Assembly: GCF_023718305.1 (NCBI RefSeq)
Contig: NZ_QEYO01000009.1
Location: 1 to 64,000, forward strand
DNA: 64,000 bases
From: Gramella sp. AN32
Lineage (GTDB): Bacteria > Bacteroidota > Bacteroidia > Flavobacteriales > Flavobacteriaceae
Direction: 5' to 3'
Every line of letters starts with the position of its first letter. Position 1 is the first letter of the stretch. Positions 45,009 to 53,680 of the stretch are shown here, in pieces. The translations under genes and the position numbers were made by a program. The notes beneath the pieces were generated by a model. The model had not been told where the DNA came from and ran no database searches. It worked only from the letters and a program-made list of their open reading frames with translations.

Positions 45009-45548
45009 TTATTGTTTGGGGTTATAGTTTCTTGATGAGGAATGGGTCTTGATTATTTTCCAGTTATCTCCCTGTTTCTTTAAAATGGAAGTAGCCACGC
45101 CTTTTTTCTGAATTTTCCGTGGTTCCCCATCCTTTTTATTCAATATAATGGTATAGATATAGGTTTCGGTAGTAAAAGCATAGGGTAAATCTACTTCCAC
45201 GTCCAACGAATAATCTGAAAATTTAAAGCTTTCAAAATGTCCCAGTTCCGGGCCCAGGTGGTGGTCTATATATTCTTTATAGGCACCTTCAATCCCACCA
45301 GATTCATATACTTTCGCGCTGTCGGCAAATAATTCGAAAGTCCCTTTTGTGGTGAGGTTTTCCAGAGCATATTTGTAAGATCCCATCACCTTGGCAACGG
45401 CTTCTTTATGAGCTTTTGCAGTAATAGACGCTCTATTCTCAAATTGAATTTTTTCACCTGTTTTTTCTGAAGGTTTCTTATTTTCTTCGCAAGCATTAAA
45501 GCCTACCAGAATGACAAACAGTCCTATAATTAAAGTGAATTTTCTCAT
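45009..45548 (-). CDS. NTF2-like lipoprotein
   Basis: 179 residues from the ATG at 45548 (the frame is open to 45599, overlapping cusB). Lipobox GFNAC (Cys17). The C-terminal 120 residues look like an NTF2/SnoaL-type cone: VMGSYKYALENLTTKGTFELFADSAKVYE, then FKFSDYSLDVEVDLPYAF and IKTHSSSRNY. Such domains bind small ligands; no catalytic residues were recognised. It is between CusB and DUF2911 in the same operon. Confidence 0.7.
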   Translation of the reverse strand: MRKFTLIIGLFVILVGFNACEENKKPSEKTGEKIQFENRASITAKAHKEAVAKVMGSYKYALENLTTKGTFELFADSAKVYESGGIEGAYKEYIDHHLGPELGHFESFKFSDYSLDVEVDLPYAFTTETYIYTIILNKKDGEPRKIQKKGVATSILKKQGDNWKIIKTHSSSRNYNPKQ

Positions 45549-45571
45549 AATTTTTAATCTTAATTCGTTGG

Positions 45572-47287
45572 TTATAAGGTCTTGGTAGTTTCGCCACAAG
45601 TAAGCATTGCCTCACCGTAGTAGGGATTTTTCACTTCCTTAGAAAGGCTTAACCAATCTGCCCCTTTAGTGCTATTGGCCATAGGGCAATGTTGAATATA
45701 TACCGCTTTATCCAGTGTTTCCATATTAGAAGCAAAAGCGATCATATTTTCTGAAAGCACTATAAAGTGATCCCGCTGGTTTTCGATATTGTCATTTTCT
45801 GAAATGGCCTCGAGCATACTCTTAATTTTATTGAGATGTTGAGTTTCCATTGCGCCCAGGTTTGAAATTTTAAGGCCTTCCACCTGCTGAAGCATATCGT
45901 TAGCGGAAGCTTTTGCAGCCTCTACATTGGTATTTACAAAGGCATCTTTTAATTCAAAATAGGCAGCGAGTACCGTGGTGAAATCCTTTTGAAAGGTGTC
46001 TGGCAATTTCATTTTCATACCCGCGGAATCTTCCTTTATTTTCCCCTGACTCATCATAGACTTTTTCCCTTGTAATTGCGCTGCGGCATCTACGGTAAAA
46101 GTCCCATTGGTAACGATTTCCTCATTCCCGTCAAGTCCAGATAAGACTTCGTAAGTATTGCCCATAGCGGCACCTAACTTTATTTCCCGCATTTCAAAAA
46201 CAGGCTCATCAGGACTGGTTTTTACATAAACCAGAGAACGTTCCCCCGTCCATAAAACCGCACTTTTTGGAATATTTACATTAGATTCCTGAGCCTGTCC
46301 TGTATTCACTTCCAGTTTAGCCAGAACGAACATTCCGGGTTTTAGAATCTCATTTTTATTTTCCAGTACAGCCCGAACCCGAACTGTCCTACTCGCTGTA
46401 TTTAATACAGGATCTATAAAGGAGATCGTGGCATCAAATTCTTTATCGGGATAGGCATTGGTGGTGACTTTAATCTTCTGACCTTCCTTTACACTGGATA
46501 TCTGATTTTCATACGCATCAAAAACCGCCCAAATAGAATTTAAATTGGCGATTTTAAACATGGGTTGTCCTTGTTTTACGTAATCGCCTTCCTGCACCAA
46601 TTTTTCGGTAACCGTTCCTGAAACCGTGGCGAAAACCGGAAAATTCTCCCTCACCTCCCCGGCTTCTTCAACAGCACTTATCTGAGAGTCTGATAATTTC
46701 CATAATTTCAGTTTATTTCGAACTGCATTATAAAGGGCGGGCTGACTTTCCTTCATTTTCGAAGCAGTAAGTAATTCCTGTTGCGCCGCTACCAGTTCCG
46801 GAGAATAAATAGTGGCCAGAAGTTGTCCTCGATTTACACTTTCACCCGTAAAATTAACATTAAGGTTTTCTATTCTCCCCCCAAAATAAGCTACCTGTAC
46901 CGAGTTGTCTTCTTCATTTATCTGGATTTTCCCGGATAAATTCAGCGTATTCCCGCTACTTTCACTTCCCCCAACCTGAATCGTTTGAATATTAGCGAGG
47001 GCCATGGCATTTTCAGTCATTTTAAACTGATCTACACTTAAGCCAGATGCCGTCGCATCGGCAGGAATAAGTTCCATCCCGCAAATTGGGCAATCACCCG
47101 GCTCAGGTTGCATAATTTGTGGATGCATGGAACACGTCCACATTTGAGGATCTTCCCCTTCGTGATCGTGGCTTTCAGCCAGTTCGGTTCTTTCTTTTTT
47201 ATTTTCCCCGGCCCCTGTTCCGAAGAAAAGGTATCCCAGCGCGAGCCCGCCCAGGAGGATTGCTGTGTAAATGATATACTTTTTCAT
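45572..47287 (-). CDS. cusB: CusB-type RND periplasmic adaptor with HMBD and C-terminal DUF3347
   Basis: 571 residues. An N-terminal membrane anchor is followed by a heavy-metal-binding domain CSMHPQIM...DCPICGMEL (52-73), then the adaptor core with a lipoyl/hairpin region (AYFGGRIENLNVNFTGESVNRGQLLATIYSPELV) and beta-barrel domains. The C-terminal part (about 433-571) is a DUF3347 domain ending CPMA...GADWL...NPYYG...MLTCG, so a likely copper-binding module is fused to the adaptor. It links CusA to the TolC-like channel and would hand copper to the pump. Confidence 0.93.
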   Translation of the reverse strand: MKKYIIYTAILLGGLALGYLFFGTGAGENKKERTELAESHDHEGEDPQMWTCSMHPQIMQPEPGDCPICGMELIPADATASGLSVDQFKMTENAMALANIQTIQVGGSESSGNTLNLSGKIQINEEDNSVQVAYFGGRIENLNVNFTGESVNRGQLLATIYSPELVAAQQELLTASKMKESQPALYNAVRNKLKLWKLSDSQISAVEEAGEVRENFPVFATVSGTVTEKLVQEGDYVKQGQPMFKIANLNSIWAVFDAYENQISSVKEGQKIKVTTNAYPDKEFDATISFIDPVLNTASRTVRVRAVLENKNEILKPGMFVLAKLEVNTGQAQESNVNIPKSAVLWTGERSLVYVKTSPDEPVFEMREIKLGAAMGNTYEVLSGLDGNEEIVTNGTFTVDAAAQLQGKKSMMSQGKIKEDSAGMKMKLPDTFQKDFTTVLAAYFELKDAFVNTNVEAAKASANDMLQQVEGLKISNLGAMETQHLNKIKSMLEAISENDNIENQRDHFIVLSENMIAFASNMETLDKAVYIQHCPMANSTKGADWLSLSKEVKNPYYGEAMLTCGETTKTL

Positions 47288-47298
47288 AATGTTCTTTT

Positions 47299-47449
47299 TT
47301 ATCTCTTATCTGTTGTCTTTTATCTTTTGTCTGTTGTAAGTAGTTGGTAGTTGGTAGTTGGTAGTCAAAAATTGAATTTGAATTTTCATCTACACTTTTT
47401 ACTTTCAGTTTCTAACTTTTCCAGCTTCTAGCTTCAATTTTCGCTTTTT
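47299..47449. repeat. heptamer arrays filling the cusB-tolC gap
   Basis: From 47299 to 47368 ten 7-mers run in register: TTATCTC, TTATCTG, TTGTCTT, TTATCTT, TTGTCTG, TTGTAAG, TAGTTGG three times, TAGTCAA. After a short break a second series runs from 47394 (ACTTTTT, ACTTTCA, GTTTCTA, ACTTTTC, CAGCTTC, TAGCTTC, AATTTTC, GCTTTTT) up to the stop codon of the TolC-like gene. Confidence 0.8.
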
Positions 47450-48806
47450 AATTACTCAAATAATTGATTACCGCAGATTGCATATAATAATTTTTAACCG
47501 CCTCGATAAGGCCTGTTTGAAATTTTAATTGTAATTCCTGTACCTCCAGGACATCATCAAAATCTATCGTGCCGGTTTCATAACTTTTAATCAGAATTTC
47601 TTCGGCATCATCCGCCTGTTCCAGGTTCCTTAAAAAAGTGTAGGCGGTTACTTTTGCTGAAGTACGACCGCTCAAAGCTTCCTCCAGTTTTGTTTGGAGC
47701 ACGTTGAACCGTTGGCTTTTCTGAGCTTCTAATTCTTTTTGCCGAAGTTCATTTTGTCTGGTAACCGACTTATATTTATTGTTGAAAATTGGGATAAAAA
47801 CCGAAACCATCGGCATAAGGATATCCTTACCATTATCGGCGAGGCTCATATCGGTGCGCTCCTGCACATTTATATAATCCAGCCCAAAGCCCAGTTTTGG
47901 TGCCGCTTCTTTCTGGTTCAGCTTTTCAGCTTCCGCCACCGACTCATAAAGCCGATCAAATTTTAATAATTCGGGATGCACCTCAGCTATACGTTCCCTC
48001 TCTACCGCTTCTTCCTGCGGAATAAAAAGGGAATCATAAACTTCTACCGAAAGATTCTGTTCCCGGTTGAGCAAATTGTTGAAAAGCACTTGCTGTGCAT
48101 TAAATTCCTGTTCCAGACTCACTTTTTGCTGAGCAAGGTCATTTTGCCGCATTTGCAATCTTAACACATCCACCGCAGAAGCACTTCCCACTTCCAGGGA
48201 ATTTAGTGCCAGTTCATGAAAGGTCTCCAGCAATTCTATATTCTCCTGCAACACTTTTTGTTTGGCACTATTGGCATATAGTTGGTAATAGCTCTGTGCC
48301 ACAGAAAGGGTAAGCTTTCTCTTGGCGATAGCAACTTCCACGTATTCTGCATCTGCCATGGAACTGGCATAATTCTCCCTTGCCGTGATAGAACCAAACC
48401 AGGGAATCATTTGCCGGATAGATAATCGCTCTTTTTGTGCCCCCGTTCGGGTTTCCGGCTCACTTACAAAATATCCTACGCCAAATTCGGTATCAGGATA
48501 AGAATTCACTTCATTGATCTTTTCCTCTGCAATCTCATATCTTAAATTAAAAGCCTGGATTTCCGGATTGTTCTCTTCTGCTGTTTGGATGTAGCTTTGA
48601 AGTTGCTGCGCGCTTAATGAGTGAAAAGTGAAAAGTGAAAAGAATACTATCACCACGGAAGCTGGAAGTTGGAGACTGGAGGCTTGACGCTCGAAACTAA
48701 AAGCTAGAGGTTGTAGATTAGAATCTAAACCCAGGTATTTGAAAAATTTGATTTGAATAGCTTCCTGCATCAACTTCCAGCTTCGTATATTTTTTCTATT
48801 TTTCAT
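47448..48806 (-). CDS. TolC-family outer-membrane efflux protein
   Basis: About 452 residues from the ATG at 48806 (a longer frame reaches 48857). The mature part has the TolC pattern of long coiled-coil helices (EENNPEIQAFNLRYEIAEEKI, AVDVLRLQMRQNDLAQQ, FDDVLEVQELQLKFQTGL). It is the outer-membrane channel for CusA-CusB. The N-terminus is odd: the region before LSAQQ, including the hydrophobic FFSLFTFHS core, is encoded by 7-base repeats (48621-48727), so the leader is unusually long and of repeat origin. The start overlaps the end of the four-helix-bundle gene by 11 bases. Confidence 0.88.
   Translation of the reverse strand: MKNRKNIRSWKLMQEAIQIKFFKYLGLDSNLQPLAFSFERQASSLQLPASVVIVFFSLFTFHSLSAQQLQSYIQTAEENNPEIQAFNLRYEIAEEKINEVNSYPDTEFGVGYFVSEPETRTGAQKERLSIRQMIPWFGSITARENYASSMADAEYVEVAIAKRKLTLSVAQSYYQLYANSAKQKVLQENIELLETFHELALNSLEVGSASAVDVLRLQMRQNDLAQQKVSLEQEFNAQQVLFNNLLNREQNLSVEVYDSLFIPQEEAVERERIAEVHPELLKFDRLYESVAEAEKLNQKEAAPKLGFGLDYINVQERTDMSLADNGKDILMPMVSVFIPIFNNKYKSVTRQNELRQKELEAQKSQRFNVLQTKLEEALSGRTSAKVTAYTFLRNLEQADDAEEILIKSYETGTIDFDDVLEVQELQLKFQTGLIEAVKNYYMQSAVINYLSN
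48621..48727. repeat. heptamer arrays inside the tolC leader
   Basis: GTGAAAA occurs three times in tandem (48621-48641). After 16 bases, ten degenerate 7-mers follow in exact register from 48658 to 48727: GAAGCTG, GAAGTTG, GAGACTG, GAGGCTT, GACGCTC, GAAACTA, AAAGCTA, GAGGTTG, TAGATTA, GAATCTA. All are read through, on the opposite strand, as codons of the TolC-like protein. Confidence 0.82.
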
Positions 48807-49164
48807 GACTTTTCCAATTTTGGTGAAGTTTGGTGATCTTTCGGCCAATAACTGCATTTTTATCTTTCAATTTTTGAAAAGTATCAGCATTGATATATTC
48901 ACAATCCAGAGAAAATTTCAACCAGGTTTCGACTTCAGCATTTGAACCTAGAGCATGAATCAAATGTTGTTTGAAAGTACTTTCATAATTTCTTTTAGCC
49001 CACCCTTCAGAAATATTTGCCGGCACCGATCTGCCTGCCCTAACTATTTGCGAGGTGAGTGAAAAAACCTCTTCTTTCGGAAATTTTCTGGTTAACCAGA
49101 AAATTTCCATAGCTAAATCATATGACTCTTTATAAATCTCCAAATCCTTAAAAGACTTAATCAT
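48796..49164 (-). CDS. four helix bundle protein (S23/IVP family)
   Basis: 122 residues with the family's typical opening KSFKDLEIYKESYDLAMEIF, RAGRSVPANISEGWAKRN in the middle and a C-terminal helix (FQKLKDKNAVIGRKITKLH). These proteins were first seen encoded in 23S rRNA intervening sequences and also occur as free genes; their role is unknown. It is inserted between cusA and tolC, with repeats on both sides, and overlaps the tolC start, which points to insertion into the operon. Confidence 0.9.
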   Translation of the reverse strand: MIKSFKDLEIYKESYDLAMEIFWLTRKFPKEEVFSLTSQIVRAGRSVPANISEGWAKRNYESTFKQHLIHALGSNAEVETWLKFSLDCEYINADTFQKLKDKNAVIGRKITKLHQNWKSHEK

Positions 49165-49191
49165 AATATTTGTAATTTATATCCTTAATAA

Positions 49192-49275
49192 AACTTCCAA
49201 CTTCCAACTTCCAACTTCCAACTTCCAACTTCCAACTTCCAACTTCCAACTTCCAACTTCCAACTTCTAGCTTCT
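49192..49275. repeat. (AACTTCC)n tandem array overlapping the end of cusA
   Basis: Ten perfect copies of AACTTCC run from 49192 to 49261, followed by AACTTCT and AGCTTCT. The last, variant unit holds the TAG stop codon of cusA (minus strand, 49269-49267). It is the purest of the heptamer arrays and likely to vary in copy number. Confidence 0.95.
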
Positions 49276-52200
49276 AATTTTGGCTTCCTTCCTCCAACTA
49301 AACAATACCGGCACCACGAATAACGTGATCAATGCGATGAGCATTCCGCCGAAACTGGGGATGGCCATTGGGATCATAATATCGCTACCACGTCCCGTTG
49401 ATGTTAAAATTGGTAATAGTGCAAGAATGGTAGTGGCTGTAGTCATTAAACAAGGCCGGATACGCTTTTCGCCCGCTTCTATTACTGAAGCCCTGATCTG
49501 GTCTTTGGTTTCTGTTACATTTTTATCAAAGGTCTGGGTCAGGTAGGTCGCCATCACTACTCCATCATCGGTAGCGATCCCAAAGAGGGCAATAAAACCA
49601 ACCCATACCGCCACACTCAGATTAATAGGATGCATCTGGAATAAATCCCGGAGGTTTTCCCCAAAAAAGTTGAAATTCATAAACCAGTCCTGCCCGTAGA
49701 ACCAGATCATTAAAAATCCGCCGGCAAAAGCTACCGCAATTCCCGTAAACACCATTAGGGAGGTGGAAACCGATTTAAACTGAAAATAAAGGATTAGGAA
49801 AATGATAACTAATGATAAAGGCACTACAATAGAGAGTGTTTTTTCTGCCCTTAGCTGATTCTCATAGGTCCCTGTAAAACGATAGTTAACCCCTTCTGGC
49901 ACTACCAATTCTCCGGAATCAATTTTCTCCTGAATAAGTGCCTGGGCATTTTCTACCACATTTACCTCGGCATAACCATCTATCTTATCGAATAATACAT
50001 AACCAATCAAAAAGGTATCCTCACTCTTAATCACCTGCGGGCCCTGTTCATATCTTATGTTTACCAGTTCGCTGAGTGGTACAGGACTTCCCCCTTCCAC
50101 AGGCACATAAATACCATTGATATCCTCCGGGTTTGCCCTTAACTCTCGTGGGTAACGCACCCTAACCCCATAACGTTCCCGGCCTTCCACCGTCTGTGAA
50201 ATTTGCATTCCGCCTACGGCTACTTCCAGGATTTGCTGCACATCTTCAATAGACACCCCATATCTCGCTAGCCGGTCACGTTTAATATCGATCAATAAAT
50301 AAGGTTTCCCCACGATCCTGTCGGCAAAAACAGCTTCATCTTTTACTCCATCGGCCTCTTTTAGAATTTCTTCCAATTTTAAACCGAATGCTTCAATTTG
50401 TTGCAGGTTTTCGCCTTTTACTTTTATTCCCATAGGCGCCCGCATCCCGGTTTGGAGCATGACCAGTCGCGTTTCTATAGGTTGTAATTTTGGTGCCGAA
50501 GTAACCCCGGGTAATTTGGTGACTTTTACAATTTCGTTCCAGATATCGTCTGCTGATTCTATTCCTGGCCGCCAATTTCGAAAATATTCCCCATCCTCAT
50601 CAGGCACCAATTGCTCCCGTTTGAGCCTTGTTGGATCGGAAACAAATTGAGATTCTTTATAATTTTCCCCCGATTGCACATCTTCATCAAGTTTTGTATT
50701 ATGGTTTAAAGCCAATTTTCCATTTTTCAGCATAAAAAAACCATCCTCATTTACCTTATAGCGCTGGCGTTCCCCTTCAGCATTGCGCATATATTCAGAT
50801 TTGTACTGGATGATATTTTCGTACATGGAAAGTGGGGCGGGATCCAGGGCAGATTCAGTTCTACCTGCTTTACCCACTACGGTTTCAATTTCAGGAATAC
50901 TGGCCACGGCCATATCCAGTTGTTGCAACACGCGTTTATTTTCCTCCACACCGGCGTGTGGCATGGAAGTAGGCATCAGCAGAAAGGAACCTTCATTTAA
51001 AGAAGGCATAAATTCCTTGCCCGTATTACGCATAATAAAAAATCCAAAAATCACAATAACTGTAGGCATCAATAAGAACAGGATCTTGTTGGCCAGGGCC
51101 CAGCTCAAAATTCGGGTGTAATACTTTCTGAAAAGTGCAAAAACAGCCAGCAGTCCAAAGGCGATAAGGCCAACGAAAATAAGGTTCATAAATATGCTCC
51201 GATCAAAACCAAGCGGCCTCCAGTATTCAGCCAGTAGAAAAACGATCGCAAAGGCCGAAATAATGATATTGATGAGATTTGCCCTTTTTGGCGTGATCTT
51301 TTTCTGAAGGATCAGGATACCCGTTATCCCAAAAGCCACCAGAATAATTCCTGTAAAATAACCAAAAACCATAGCTATAATTCCTGCTAAGACAAGGATT
51401 GCATTAATACCATACCCTACACTGGCTTTGGTAGTCCTTTTCTTAAAAAAAGTAGCAGCAAAAGGCGGGATAAGGAATAATGCGACAATTAACGAAGCCG
51501 TTAGTGCCATAGTTTTGGTAAAAGCCAACGGCCAGAACAGTTTCCCCTCAGCCCCAATCATCGTAAATACAGGGATAAAACTGATAATTGTAGTAAGGAC
51601 AGCTGTTAAGATCGCTCCGGAAACTTCAGAAGTCGCATTGTAAACAACAGCATTTATAGGAAGTTTATTTCCATGCTCATCTGTACTGAGTTCATCCAGG
51701 TGCCGCAGGATATTTTCAGATAGAATAACCCCGACGTCCACCATGGTTCCAATAGCGATGGCAATACCTGATAAGGCCACAATATTGGCCGGTACATTAA
51801 ACAGCTTCATCGCAATAAAGACCATCAACACCGCAACCGGCAACAAGCCGGAAATTAGGACTGAAGCGCGTAAGTTGAAAACCATTACAATAATTACCAA
51901 TATCGTGATTAAGATTTCCAGGGTCAGGGCCTCATTTAAAGTGCCCAGGGTCTCTTTTATCAATTCGGTACGATCATAAAAAGGAACGATGGTGACCTGG
52001 GAAACCGTTCCGTCTTTTAATTCTTTTGAAGGCAGTCCTCCACTAATCTCATCTATCTGCTCTTTTACATTATTGATCACTTCCAGTGGGTTCGCACCGT
52101 ACCTTGCGACTACTACCCCACCAACTACTTCAGCACCTTCTTTGTCCAGGATGCCCCGTCTTTGTGCCGGGCCTAAAGTCACTTTTGCAATATCCTTGAT

Positions 52201-53025
52201 CCTTACCGAAGTATAATCTTTTGAAGTTACCACGGCATTTTCGATATCCTCAACAGATTTTACATAACCCAGTCCGCGAACCAGGTATTCGGCATTATTG
52301 ATCTCCAGCGTTTGTGCACCGATATCCCGGTTGCTCTCTTTTACCGCCATGACCACTTCCTTTAATCCAATATCGTACTGGCGCATTAGTTCGGGGTTCA
52401 CATCGATTTGATATTCCTGAACATAGCCTCCAATAGAAGCGACTTCTGAAACTCCGCTTGCTCCTGAAAGAGCATACTTCACATAATAATCCTGGATACT
52501 TCTTAGCTCGTGTAAATCCCAGCCGCCGGTAACATTTCCATCTTTATCACGCCCTTCTAAGGTGTACCAGTAAATCTGGCCCAAGCCGGTAGCATCTGGC
52601 CCCAAAGCAGGATTTACGCCATCTGGCAATAAGTTTGAAGGAAGGGAATTCAGTTTTTCGAGGATCCTGCTTCGGCTCCAATAGAATTCAATATCTTCTT
52701 CAAAAATGATATAGATACTGGAGAAACCGAACATGGAAGAACTCCTGATGGTTTTTACCCCGGGAATTCCCAGTAAAGAAGTAGTGAGCGGGTAGGTGAT
52801 CTGATCCTCAATATCCTGCGGCGAGCGCCCGGGCCATTTGGTAAAAACAATTTGCTGGTTTTCACCAATATCTGGGATCGCATCCACCGCTACGGGATCT
52901 GAAGGCAGGAAGCCTGTGTCCCAATTAAAGGGAGCATTTACAGTACCCCAGCCTACAAAAAGAACCAGTAATAGTACTGCTATGAGTTTATTTTCTATTA
53001 AGAATTTAATGCCTTTGTTCAGCAT
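49267..53025 (-). CDS. cusA: CusA-type heavy-metal RND efflux pump
   Basis: 1252 residues. The inner-membrane pump of the Cu/Ag exporter. It begins LNKGIKFLIENKLIAVLLLVL, has GENQQIVFTKWPGRSPQDIEDQITYPLTTSLLG, the first helix bundle with GTMVDVGVILSENILRHL, and the second with FKSVSTSLMVFTGIAVAFAGGFLMIW and GIATDDGVVMATYL. It is about 200 residues longer than E. coli CusA owing to extra membrane segments in the middle (about 505-600) and an inserted periplasmic loop (about 745-800, KNGKLALNHNTKLD). The stop codon lies inside the heptamer array. Confidence 0.95.
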   Translation of the reverse strand: MLNKGIKFLIENKLIAVLLLVLFVGWGTVNAPFNWDTGFLPSDPVAVDAIPDIGENQQIVFTKWPGRSPQDIEDQITYPLTTSLLGIPGVKTIRSSSMFGFSSIYIIFEEDIEFYWSRSRILEKLNSLPSNLLPDGVNPALGPDATGLGQIYWYTLEGRDKDGNVTGGWDLHELRSIQDYYVKYALSGASGVSEVASIGGYVQEYQIDVNPELMRQYDIGLKEVVMAVKESNRDIGAQTLEINNAEYLVRGLGYVKSVEDIENAVVTSKDYTSVRIKDIAKVTLGPAQRRGILDKEGAEVVGGVVVARYGANPLEVINNVKEQIDEISGGLPSKELKDGTVSQVTIVPFYDRTELIKETLGTLNEALTLEILITILVIIVMVFNLRASVLISGLLPVAVLMVFIAMKLFNVPANIVALSGIAIAIGTMVDVGVILSENILRHLDELSTDEHGNKLPINAVVYNATSEVSGAILTAVLTTIISFIPVFTMIGAEGKLFWPLAFTKTMALTASLIVALFLIPPFAATFFKKRTTKASVGYGINAILVLAGIIAMVFGYFTGIILVAFGITGILILQKKITPKRANLINIIISAFAIVFLLAEYWRPLGFDRSIFMNLIFVGLIAFGLLAVFALFRKYYTRILSWALANKILFLLMPTVIVIFGFFIMRNTGKEFMPSLNEGSFLLMPTSMPHAGVEENKRVLQQLDMAVASIPEIETVVGKAGRTESALDPAPLSMYENIIQYKSEYMRNAEGERQRYKVNEDGFFMLKNGKLALNHNTKLDEDVQSGENYKESQFVSDPTRLKREQLVPDEDGEYFRNWRPGIESADDIWNEIVKVTKLPGVTSAPKLQPIETRLVMLQTGMRAPMGIKVKGENLQQIEAFGLKLEEILKEADGVKDEAVFADRIVGKPYLLIDIKRDRLARYGVSIEDVQQILEVAVGGMQISQTVEGRERYGVRVRYPRELRANPEDINGIYVPVEGGSPVPLSELVNIRYEQGPQVIKSEDTFLIGYVLFDKIDGYAEVNVVENAQALIQEKIDSGELVVPEGVNYRFTGTYENQLRAEKTLSIVVPLSLVIIFLILYFQFKSVSTSLMVFTGIAVAFAGGFLMIWFYGQDWFMNFNFFGENLRDLFQMHPINLSVAVWVGFIALFGIATDDGVVMATYLTQTFDKNVTETKDQIRASVIEAGEKRIRPCLMTTATTILALLPILTSTGRGSDIMIPMAIPSFGGMLIALITLFVVPVLFSWRKEAKIRS

Positions 53026-53127
53026 AATATTTCAATTATCAAATTTTAAAATCGATTAAAGCCGCTTGTAGAAATGAGGCTATTGCCGGATTCAAATATG
53101 AACCGGTAAGTGTCTAAAATTCAATAA

Positions 53128-53520
53128 TCAAATAAGGAAAACCTGATCATTCAGCTGAATATCGCTAACGATCAAAGGAGGGGAATAATCTTTAAAAGGA
53201 ATGGACTGTTTTGGAAGTGTTTCAAACAGTTCAAAATAGGTAAATGTAAAAGTGGTGATGAATAATTGCTGGTTAAAATCGAAAGTATCAAATGAAAGAT
53301 TTAATTCATCCTGACCTTCAACTGAAACTTTTTCATTAGAACAACAGTGATCTTCAACATTCTCGCTCATCTGCATTCCACATGTATTCGCCTTGGAGAA
53401 CACAGCAGTATCAATGAGATCACTTCCGCAGAAATGTTTATCAACCGTAAAGGACAGGGTTGAAAACATTACCAGAAAGGCCATGCTCAAAGAAATGATA
53501 TGCTGAAATGCTTTTTTCAT
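53128..53520 (-). CDS. HYC_CC_PP family protein
   Basis: 130 residues from the ATG at 53520; a longer frame to 53559 is not signal-like. It has a signal peptide or membrane helix (HIISLSMAFLVMFSTLSF) followed by the family motifs: DKHFCGSDLID, then DHCCSNEK, then YSPPLIVSDIQ near the end. The Cys and His residues of the first two motifs could bind metal. The family is little studied. It precedes cusA in the same direction and is divergent from a related gene at 53681. Confidence 0.85.
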   Translation of the reverse strand: MKKAFQHIISLSMAFLVMFSTLSFTVDKHFCGSDLIDTAVFSKANTCGMQMSENVEDHCCSNEKVSVEGQDELNLSFDTFDFNQQLFITTFTFTYFELFETLPKQSIPFKDYSPPLIVSDIQLNDQVFLI

Positions 53521-53680
53521 CGGGTACAAAAGTACAAAAAATATAGGTTTGGGCAACAATGTTTATTGTATTCCAAGATTGAGGCAAACATAGAGATAAG
53601 ATATAAACTGAAATATGACCAATATCATATTCTAGATAAAATCCATCTTATAAATTTAACCTTGTTTAAAAGAAAGCTTT

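Noticed and set aside
49192..49275. CRISPR array
   Set aside because: Units are 7 bases with no spacers, and no cas gene is present in the window.
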